Assembly (NCBI RefSeq): GCF_037893015.1
Contig: NC_133659.1
Coordinates: 12,978,559-13,042,558, forward strand
Direction: 5' to 3'
From: Macrotis lagotis
Taxonomy: Eukaryota > Chordata > Mammalia > Peramelemorphia > Peramelidae
DNA: 64,000 nucleotides
Under the pieces are notes generated by a model. That model saw only the letters and a list, made by a program, of their open reading frames with translations, did no database searches and was not told where the DNA came from. Shown here in pieces: positions 35,570 through 64,000 of this stretch (positions are counted from its first letter, which is position 1; every line of letters starts with the position of its first letter). Position numbers and translations under genes: made by a program.

Positions 35570-35735
35570 ACAAAATCATTCATATAAAGCTAGAAGGGAT
35601 CTTGGAGACCACAGAGTTCAGCCCTATCATTTCCCAGATGAGGAAACTGAGGCAGAGGCTAAGTCTTTGAGACAAAATTTGAATTCCATGCTTATTGACT
35701 CTAAGCCTGCCCCACTGTCACATCAAGTTGCCTAT
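35570..35735 (-). mobile_element. MIR-like SINE fragment, antisense
   Basis: GAAGGGATCTTGGAGACCAC, CCAGATGAGGAAACTGAGGC and TTTGAATTCCATGCTTATTG. The 168-codon open frame covering this and the following L2 is repeat-derived. Confidence 0.75.
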
Positions 35736-35894
35736 TGTAAAATATCAGCAAAGTTGAATTGCCAGAATATGACAACTAATGGAGTCATTTGTGCTCTTCT
35801 TGGTGTTCTCTTGGTTCCATTTGGAGAGCCTGTGTTCTCTGGTTTGTTTCTTGAACTTGGTCTCTATTACTTTGCCTTCATTTGGATGAGCAAC

Positions 35895-36185
35895 AACCCT
35901 ATGCCAGGGATGCAATCCATTCCTTCCTCAACTCTGCCTCTCACTTTCCTAAGCTTCCTTCAACTCTTAGCTCAAGTATCCCTCCATATGCCATCCCAAG
36001 CTTTCCTGATCCTCCAAGTGATTCATGCTTTCTCTGTACAAACTTCCTTCAATTGATCTGTCACCTCCCAACCAGCAGAATAAAAATAAGCCTCATGAAG
36101 GCATGACTTCTTTTCTTTCTGTGTGATATACAGCAAAAATAACAAATATTTGTGGGATATTGGACTTGACACATAGAAGTGGGCC
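35895..36185 (+). mobile_element. L2 3' end, sense
   Basis: AGCTTCCTTCAACTCTTAGC, TCAAGTATCCCTCC and AAGCTTTCCTGATCCTCCAA are the L2 segment usually translated as the end of ORF2 and beginning of the 3' UTR. Confidence 0.75.
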
Positions 36186-36239
36186 TTATGCGCATATATG
36201 CCCTTGTTGGTCTTTCGACTGCATCTCTCCTGTTCCAGT

Positions 36240-36835
36240 TCATCCTTCATTTGACTGTTAATCTTATCTTTCTAAAACTCAGGTCTTACCTGGTCATCCC
36301 TTTATTCAATACATTTTAGTAGGTTCCCTATTACCTCTAAAATCTGATATGAAATACTCCAGGTACATCCTTCACTACCTAATAATCTCTTCCTATCTTT
36401 TCATTCCTCTTACACCTTATTTCCTTCCACATATTCTTTGACTTAATGACACTGATCTCCTTGTGATTATTGGAACAAGACACTCCATATCCTGACTTGG
36501 GGCTTCTTCTCCATCCATTCCCTATGCAAGAATTCTCTCCATCTTCAGTTCCATCTCCTGGATGCTTTGGTTTCCTTCAAGTCTTAACTAAAGTCTTATC
36601 TTATCAAGAAATAAAAGAATGTCCCTTGAAATCCTTTAATGTGTGTGCTTTTCCTGTATTGTTTACTTCCAATTTATCCTTTCTAGAGTTTGTTTGTATA
36701 AAGTTGCTTGCATATTAGTTCAGGCACCAGATCATGACCTCCTGATTTTTTCCCCTTTTCTTTATATCTTTCGCAGGTAGAACAGAACCTGTCACAAGGT
36801 ATGTGTTTAATAAATGTTTGCTGACTTGTTACCAT
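36240..36835 (+). mobile_element. L2 3' end, second copy, sense
   Basis: GGTTCCCTATTACCTCTAAA, CTTTGACTTAATGACACTGA and TTTCCTTCAAGTCTTAACTA. Ends with GTTTAATAAATGTTTGCTGA. A second L2 copy just downstream of the one at 35895. Confidence 0.78.
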
Positions 36836-36839
36836 ATCA

Positions 36840-38090
36840 CTTACTTGAATTGAAACATAGCATCATCCCAGAGAAGGCCCTCTGGAATTTCCTTAACCCC
36901 TGAAGCACCCTCCTCTCCCATCATCAGGGCTTGTATCCAATGGCAAATCACCCCAGAGTGACTGAACATCTCAGAAGATTCCACCCAGCCTGGAAGAGAT
37001 GGGGTACAAATGGTACTAGAGATGTTCTGGGGCTATCATAAAAAAAAGGACTCATGAATAAAGACTAAGTAAAAGAAGCTTGAGTCCCAGTGTTATAAAG
37101 TCAAGACCGCTGCTCACAGAAGCATCCAGCAACAAATTATTCCTGTTCCTCTGACCTCAAATTTCAGGAGAAAAAGGTCATGGCCTATTTATTCTTAATT
37201 ATGCTTTCCTATATGTAGTATGTGTATTTATGTATGACAATATTACAGAATTTTGAGAATAGTGGAGATATCAGAGGACATCTAGTCTGTTCCATACCTG
37301 AACAAGCATCCCCTATGCAACATAACCATGGAGAACTCCTCTGGTTCAGGCCTCCAGTGAGGATAAACCCACCATAGAAAACCTAGAGCCTCCAGGGAAC
37401 AGTGGAAATAACACTGAAACTGGAATTTGAACCCAGGGCTTCTGATTTCCAACAACAGTTTAGGTATCACAGAGAACACAAAGACTAACAGCATCTTGTA
37501 ATTCTTTTTGTTGAATTTCCCCCTTTTATGCATTTGCAGAAATCATTTTATTGGATCAATGGGAGAGTTTTCCTTTGCTTTCTGTATGAAGGTAAGCATA
37601 GCATATTTCATTTGAATATGTGGTCCCCTGACTTTTGGGCCAAAGAGGGCCAATTCCTAATTTCTCGGCTGTTAACACATTCAGAGCTCAGAAATGTAGA
37701 CACTTATTAAGATGAGTTTTGTTTACAGATTCTGACTAGATGTCTTTAAAAGCCAAACATAATTGAGTGATTCATCATTAAAAAGTTGTGGGAGAAATCA
37801 CAAAATTTCCTGTTTCTTTCAGAATCTTAACTATATGTGTCTATTCTGAACATGTATTTTGAATTGAATGATGATCAGTTTTTAAACAAGGGACACATGC
37901 CTTTTGCTTGCCACAGAAAAGAGAAAGATGATAGCACAATATTTTCCTTGATGTGTTTTTCATTTGCCAGTATCATCAAACCACCCCACCCTGAGCATAA
38001 GATGCATTTTTGTGTGTTGTGGGTGGATTAATGCGGGAATGTTTAGAATCAATCTCTTGTAGATAGTGATAATAGTTGATCAAGTCTGGG
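36840..38090. other. Intergenic stretch, no gene seen
   Basis: No recognisable coding exon. Open frames of 60-83 codons are short and unremarkable. Confidence 0.4.
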
Positions 38091-38094
38091 AAAT

Positions 38095-38290
38095 CCAACA
38101 GTTGCTCTGCTGTAATTGCAGATCATGGGTTTAAGACTAAGGAGGAGTTTGAGACGTGATCTTGTCTCACCCCCCAAATCTGTCAGATGCAGAACCTAAG
38201 GGAAAATAACTCGCCCAAGGTCACACAGGCAATTAGTAGCTGAGTAGGGATTCAAACCAAGGTCCTCTGAGAAGACTTTCCCTTCAATCT
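38095..38290 (-). mobile_element. MIR SINE, antisense
   Basis: CAGAACCTAAGGGAAAATAA, CGCCCAAGGTCACACAGGCA and TAGGGATTCAAACCAAGGTC are a clear reversed MIR core. Confidence 0.85.
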
Positions 38291-38779
38291 GCTGATATCC
38301 AAGCTTCAAATACTCAGCACCTAATACATTCAGTAAATGTTTGTTGTTTGGTTGATTAAATAGCATGATTGCTGAGCTCCAGGTGCCTGGTCATTACTTC
38401 TAGCTAAGAAATGGAACCTCACTCATACGTACTCTCCTACCTTTGCAAGTCCCTGCCTTGATTGCTCATGAGACAAAACTATGTCCATCTCCAGAATTCT
38501 CTTCCTCTTAAAGACAGTGACAGGATCAGAGGCAGGTGAAAAGTTTTCAAAGAGCCAGAAGGCTTCTGATTGAGAGGGTCTTAGTAATCAATCAACTGCT
38601 TTCTTCAAATGGGTCATTTTTTTGTCCAACTGGGTATGATTCTTTCTTAACAAATGCCATGCCACAGACTTTATTTTTTATATCATCAATTAATATGAGT
38701 CCTAAACTATGTCCATGAAATTCATGGTTTCTGTAGCATATTCAAATGGGCAATCAAGAAACATTTTTTGATGATGGAA

Positions 38780-38900
38780 AATAAGTTTGGGCTATTTATT
38801 GGTTATGTGACCTCAGAAAAAAAATCACTTCATCTCTCTGAGTCTCAGTTTCCTCTTCTGTAAAATATGGGGGATAGCTTTAGATGATCTCGCAAATGTC
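38780..38900 (+). mobile_element. MIR SINE fragment, sense
   Basis: ATGTGACCTCAGAAAA, CTGAGTCTCAGTTTCCTCTT and TGTAAAATATGGGGGATAGC. Confidence 0.8.
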
Positions 38901-39284
38901 CATGCCCCATGGTTTGAAATCCTCTGACATGATTAAGTTTTTATTAGAATATAAAGGATCATTCCAGGAGCTGGAAAAGTCCTTAGAGATGGTTCACTTC
39001 AATTTCCACATTTTTAAGACTTGATCAAAGAGTCAAATTCAGAAGACAGATTCCTGATTCCCAGCCATTCTCTTTCTTGACTACATTCATGCTGTTAGAT
39101 GAAAAAACTTAAGAGTTCAAGTTTTTGTGATAACCAATGCAGATTCAGCTCAAACCAAATTTTTCTGTGATCATAATTAAGCAATGTCTACAACTCTATG
39201 AAACATTATTCATTTCAAAATAGCAAGATGGGAACAATGCTGCATTGATTCCTTTGCCTCTTCATTCTGTAAGTAGGTTCATAA

Positions 39285-39445
39285 AACTATCAAGAGCTAG
39301 AAGGGCCTTCAGAGGTCTAGATCCAAATCTCTTATTCTGCATCAGAGAAAACAGGCCCAAGGAGGTTAAATGCCAAGTCTGTGGTTACACATCAAAAACA
39401 TAATTTGGACATCCTACATCCTCAGACTCCAAAGCCTGTGCTTGC
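39285..39445 (-). mobile_element. MIR-like SINE, antisense
   Basis: GAGCTAGAAGGGCCTTCAGA, AACAGGCCCAAGGAGGTTAA and GACTCCAAAGCCTGTGCTT in reversed order. Confidence 0.78.
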
Positions 39446-39544
39446 TTCCCTAGGTAGGATAAGGAAGGTCCAAAATACGGAAAGATTTTTGTGGAATGAT
39501 TAAAAACTGTTTTCAATTACTGTCATTCTAATAAGGGACACCAT

Positions 39545-40533
39545 TTTATTGTACTAGAACCTAAATGCCACACATTCCTGAATAATGTAGCATATAAGCA
39601 CATCCCACGCTGTTATAATTCACAAAGAGAGTTTCAAGGATTGAATTTGATAGCTATTAGCACAGGTACTATAAGTAAAGAAGGTGATGAACACTTCCCA
39701 CAAAAAAAAAAAATCCTTGAACCTGTTTCCATGAGGAGCAAAGTTTACAGGGCTGCTGGCTTCATGGTTGTGCACTGCATCATGATAATACTTGTAATGT
39801 AGTATAACTTTATAAGATTTCTTTTTTCTCCTTGTTATTTTAAGAAAAATTCATAAAATTGTGTATTTAGAGAAGTAAGGGAGCTCAGAAGTCTTCCAGT
39901 CCAACCTCATGTACAGATGAGGAAACTGAAGACCAAAGATATTAAATGACTTGCTGGAGATCTCATAGATTGTTAGGATCATTGGCAGGAGTTGAGCTCA
40001 GGTCTTCTAATTCCAAAGTCCTCTTTCAATTCTAATGTGTTTTTAATGAGTTGCAAACATTTTCTTTTTTCTTCCTCTTCTGAAAAGACCTCGGGAATTT
40101 TTTACATTTTTATCATTAAATCTGGGAACACGACAATCTCCAGTGTCTAAGTTGTAGGTGATCCAAAAAAGCAATGGAGGGTATGGATGTGAATATGTTG
40201 CAGAATCTCTCTGCAGGCAAGAAGGCACATAAAAGAATTCATGCAGGGAATGCATGTTTAAAAACTGAGATGGACCAATCATGTGGTGAGAACAAGGAAA
40301 GAAGGCTACATTGGTGGCATTAGGATGGAAACAGATCAAGAGGATGCCTCTAGCATGTGGAAGAGATCCTCTAGAGAGGCCACAATCTCACAGGATGACA
40401 AAGAGTAGAGTGAATTGGTCTCCACATAGATCAACATCATCTCCACAGTGATGAGGCCACTAATCTGGTGAAGTCAACATTTTTAAAGAAACCATTAATA
40501 CAACAAGCAGTATAGGATCAAGAATAATGAATG
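39545..40533 (-). other. LEPR: Probable LEPR 3' untranslated region with candidate poly(A) signals
   Basis: Downstream of the stop, reading on the minus strand, the first variant signal ATTAAA is at 40047-40042 and the first canonical AATAAA is at 39550-39545, about 985 bases after the stop. A MIR fragment sits inside this span (39865-40035). The actual end of the transcript cannot be set from sequence alone; the human long-isoform 3' UTR is longer than this. Confidence 0.35.
39865..40035 (-). mobile_element. MIR-like SINE, antisense, in the presumed LEPR 3' UTR
   Basis: TCTTCCAGTCCAACCTCATG, CAGATGAGGAAACTGAAGAC and GAGTTGAGCTCAGGTCTTCT. It reads sense relative to no gene and in the same strand sense as LEPR. 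Confidence 0.78.
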
Positions 40534-61025
<20,492 letters not shown>

Positions 61026-61189
61026 CTAGAAATTTGAAGATAGTTCCCATTATTGACATTAATAAGAACTCTAGAGTCCATTTATACAAAGAAAAAACCA
61101 ATGCACTGAGTAACAGTGTCTGAGAGGTCAGTTTAAATGGGCCAGTTGCAGTCATCACTAATAAGAATGATTGCTATAGAAATGTTGGT

Positions 61190-62073
61190 GATAGTTTCTG
61201 TTCTCTTTCACATCCATTTGTTGTCCTCCTTCCAGTCAAACATCCATATCTAAGTATAAGAACCTTTTAGAAGTCTAGGGTCTAATTATAAGAAAGGGTT
61301 GGACAATGAGAAGTGGTAAAAGACGTGTCCAGACCAAAAGATGGCTTTATAAGATGGAAATTAGTCCCTGGAATGAGTCAGAATGGAAACAATGTAAAGG
61401 CATATGAAATAATAAATCATGTTTCAGAATAACCTGTAAAAGTCAATTCTCTAAGTCCAAAAAGTAGATTCAAAGAGGGACTTATTTCTTGATGTAAAAA
61501 GAAGAAACTTGGAACTAGAGAAAGGAAAGTCAGAGGAAGCCACAAAGGGCTGAGAGTGAGGTATGTAGAGACAGAAACCAAATTAGTAATTTCCACTCCA
61601 GCTCCCAAGGTTTTTGTCCTCCATCTCTTTTCTAGCCTAGAGCTCCTCAGTGAAAGGCAGGAATCTTTTCTCTTATGCTTGGGGATAAGGGAGGGGAATG
61701 GAATTATTTACTTTTCTTTGTTTTAAATGTTTACTTTATTTTAAACAGTCCTAACCATGAATTGCTTGTTGAGGGTATACTTATTGGAAAGGAACTTCAG
61801 AAACTACTGAGATAGGCAACATCCCCAGAGAAGAGATAGATGTAATTCAAACAGTGTTTGAAAAGAAATGGGGTCTATCCCTCTCAGTTTGGGGCCTGAA
61901 AATTTGTCTTGCCCTCCTAATATTTTAAGTCCATGAAGAGTTAACAATTCATCATCATTTAGATAGTATTGTATAGGGGTGGTAGCAATTGTTCTACCTA
62001 ACATTGTGCAACTACATAGAGAGACCTCCTAGGAGATTTAATGATTTCTCTTTTCCTTTGGTTTTGGATAATA

Positions 62074-62075
<2 letters not shown>
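61190..62075. other. LEPR intron upstream of exon 12 equivalent, nothing recognised
   Basis: No further LEPR exon could be matched between 61026 and 64000. Exons encoding the first CRH2 FNIII and earlier domains must lie beyond the window. Confidence 0.5.
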
Positions 62076-62078
<3 letters not shown>

Positions 62079-62119
<41 letters not shown>

Positions 62120-62290
62120 GTGTGTGTGTCTCCTCTGTCTCTCCCTGTCTCTCTCTCTGTCTCTCTGTGTGTGTGTGTGTGTGTGTCTCCTCTGTCTCTC
62201 CCTGTCTCTCTCTCTGTCTCTCTCTCTGTCTCTCTTTGTCCCCCTCTCTTTCCCCCACCATCTCCCTCACTCTATTCCCCCCCCCCCCCG
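62079..62290. repeat. Compound (TC)n/(TG)n tandem array with a poly-C end
   Basis: TC repeats 62079-62113, then two copies of a roughly 60-base block made of (TG)n and TCTCCTCTGTCTCTCCCTGT (starting about 62117 and 62167), more TCTCTG units, and a C13 run at about 62277-62290. It explains the long frames on both strands. Confidence 0.93.
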
Positions 62291-62799
62291 TGCTTGGTGT
62301 AGTCATTATCATAATGGCTTCCATCTATAGGTTTCAAATAAATCTTAGAGAATAAAACTTTGTGTCTAACCTATATTTTTGGTGATTTTATTTTAACCCT
62401 AAATTTTTGAAGTTTATATTTCCAATAGATTGTTAATGTATTCCAGGTTGAATGATATTTTATTGCATAATTGGTTCTCTCATATTTAAGATTTCTCCTA
62501 ATTTCATGTCAAGTTTTGTTGGGTCTCTGATTTTAGAGCTCTTAGCCTTTCTTGTATCATGAACTTCTTTGGCATTCCAGAGAAGCTTAGGCTATATACA
62601 TACATACAAACGTACAACATAATAAAAAAATCATATATAATAAAATAAAATGTGCACAGCCAAGCATATATACAAATGTACAACTATAATGCATACATAT
62701 AAACATACAAACAAAAGTTGGTGAACCTCAGGTCCAGAATTATTAGGCTTATCAACTGATGCTGAGATAGCACTGTTAAGTCTTCTTTTCTACTTAGCA

Positions 62800-63330
62800 A
62801 ATTATAACTTGGACGACTTTTGTCCATTTTAAATCAGTTTAGAAATGGCTTTAGTTTGTGATGGCTTTTTTGACGGTACTAGGCTGGTTCTTTGTGATCA
62901 GTGCTTTCTTTTCCATAACCATCTTTTTAATGATACATTTTAAAGTTTGCCAGAAATCAAAGCTAAGTTCACTGGTTTATAGCTTGTAGAGTTCATTATT
63001 TTTTATTTTTTGGAAAATTGGGGCATTTGTCCTTCTCTGGTTCTGTTGGACTGATTCTATTTCCCACAATTTTCTAAATATCACTGATGATAGCTCACCA
63101 ATCACATATACAGGATCATTCAGCATTGAATGTAGTTTATATAGACAAATGACTTGACTTCATCAAAAGTAAATCATTACTTATTTGTTATCTCTTTAAC
63201 TCTTACTTTTATCTTGAGTATTGAGTTTCTATTGGGTGCTTTGTTCTCCTCTCCAATTCCCTGAACATTCTCCTTGATAGGGCAAAAAAAACCCCTATAA
63301 ACAAAACGAAACTGAGCCCTATTTAGCTTT
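62800..63330 (-). mobile_element. CR1/L3-like LINE reverse-transcriptase fragment, antisense
   Basis: The plus strand has TTTGCCAGAAATCAAAGCTA, AGTTCACTGGTTTATAGC, GGAAAATTGGGGCATTTGTC and GATGATAGCTCACCAATCAC. In reverse these match the CR1/L3 segment that encodes an APIFKK-type motif. Stops are frequent. Confidence 0.65.
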
Positions 63331-63445
63331 GAAACCTCTCTGTCATCATTGGACATTATTCTTACAGTACCTTGTTACATTTTTGTATTCAGCTTTTATT
63401 AGCTGCTCTTGCTTCTATCTTTCATAATTTTATTTGTTGATTCAT

Positions 63446-63495
63446 TCATTTATTTGTTTGTTTTTTATTCATTCATTCATTCATTCATTCATTCT
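63446..63495. repeat. (ATTC)n microsatellite
   Basis: TTCATTCATT units, near-perfect from about 63467 to 63495. Confidence 0.9.
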
Positions 63496-63837
63496 TATAT
63501 TTATGGTGATTTTTCTATTCATCCACTTGTTGTCTTCATAGGGCTTCCATTTTTTCTACTCATGAGAATGTTACAATTTACATTTTCATAATTTCCTTTC
63601 TCATCATTAGGCACCTAGTAAGTCTCTTCTTACTTAGCTAGGCTCATTCTTGAGCCAACAGAGTCTGACATCAAAGCCATTCCAACTTGGGGGCCATTCC
63701 ATCGCTTCCACTTATCTAATCTTAAGAACCCCCAGTCTGTGTTACAACACAAAGAATGTGCTAGAATAGGAGATTGTAGAGGAGAACTGAGCCTAGTAGC
63801 ATTTTGTTTTTAGTGATATGAAAATTTCAGCTGAAAT

Positions 63838-63990
63838 TTGTGTCGTGTGCATGTGTGTAACATATAATATTCATGTGCATTCATATACAAACAACTGCTA
63901 TGTGTCTCTGAATATATAAGCACATAAATATATAGATCATATGTGCATGTATGAACTAATGTAGATATGAGATATATACACATATTCAAT
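63838..63990. repeat. Alternating TATA/CATG low-complexity DNA
   Basis: Words such as GTGCATGTGTGTAACATATA and CATATGTGCATGTATG at the right edge of the window. Confidence 0.65.
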
Positions 63991-64000
63991 CCAGTTTTAT

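Noticed and set aside
35550-36056. 168-codon plus-strand open frame
   Set aside because: Spans an antisense MIR, unassigned sequence and a sense L2 tail. No independent coding evidence.
61989-62355. Three overlapping open frames of 104-113 codons
   Set aside because: Products of the TC/TG compound array and a poly-C run.
61026-64000. Search for the next upstream LEPR exon
   Set aside because: No segment matched the CRH2 first FNIII or Ig-domain sequence; the interval appears wholly intronic.

Overview
The window is nuclear DNA from a mammal, and its repeats point to a marsupial. It is AT-rich and intron- and repeat-dominated. It carries many copies of a roughly 150-bp tRNA-derived SINE (head GGGCAGCTAGGTGG, tail TTGCCTTGCAAAAA), a marsupial-type L1 whose 5' end reads GGGGCGGAGCCAAGATGG, and old MIR, L2, CR1/L3-like and RTE-tailed elements. 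An Australian lineage such as a dasyurid is plausible from the SINE type, but the species cannot be proved from the sequence alone.

Only one gene is supported: the 3' half of the leptin receptor gene LEPR, on the minus strand. Nine coding exons (equivalent to human exons 12-20) lie between 61025 and 40534. All have AG acceptors, GT donors and compatible phases. In order they encode the second cytokine-receptor homology module with its WSxWS motif (exons 12-13), the membrane-proximal fibronectin III region (14-17), the transmembrane segment (18), the JAK2-docking Box 1 (19), and the long-isoform (OB-Rb) signalling tail (20). The tail keeps the three tyrosine contexts known from other mammals and ends at a TAA at 40534-40536. 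The ligand-binding N-terminal half lies beyond 64000.

Positions 1 to about 40 kb lie downstream of LEPR and show no convincing coding exon, RNA gene or promoter. They are a mosaic of L1, L2, MIR and CR1/L3 remnants with younger SINEs. The standout element is a 3.2-kb LINE at 19440-22662 with a complete 5' end, an ORF1 with three disablements, no ORF2, a 3' region holding three antisense SINE-like units, and perfect 17-bp target-site duplications. This is the structure of a half-L1 (HAL1) element. LEPR introns hold further young insertions: an L1 with 5' inversion (49730-50571), a composite SINE insertion (57959-58192), and two same-orientation SINEs that bracket exons 13 and 14.

I found no CRISPR array, operon, phage or other prokaryotic feature, and no endogenous retrovirus I could support. 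No clearly undescribed system was found. The best leads are the HAL1-like element, the weak splice donor after the Box 1 exon, and the insertion-structure observations.
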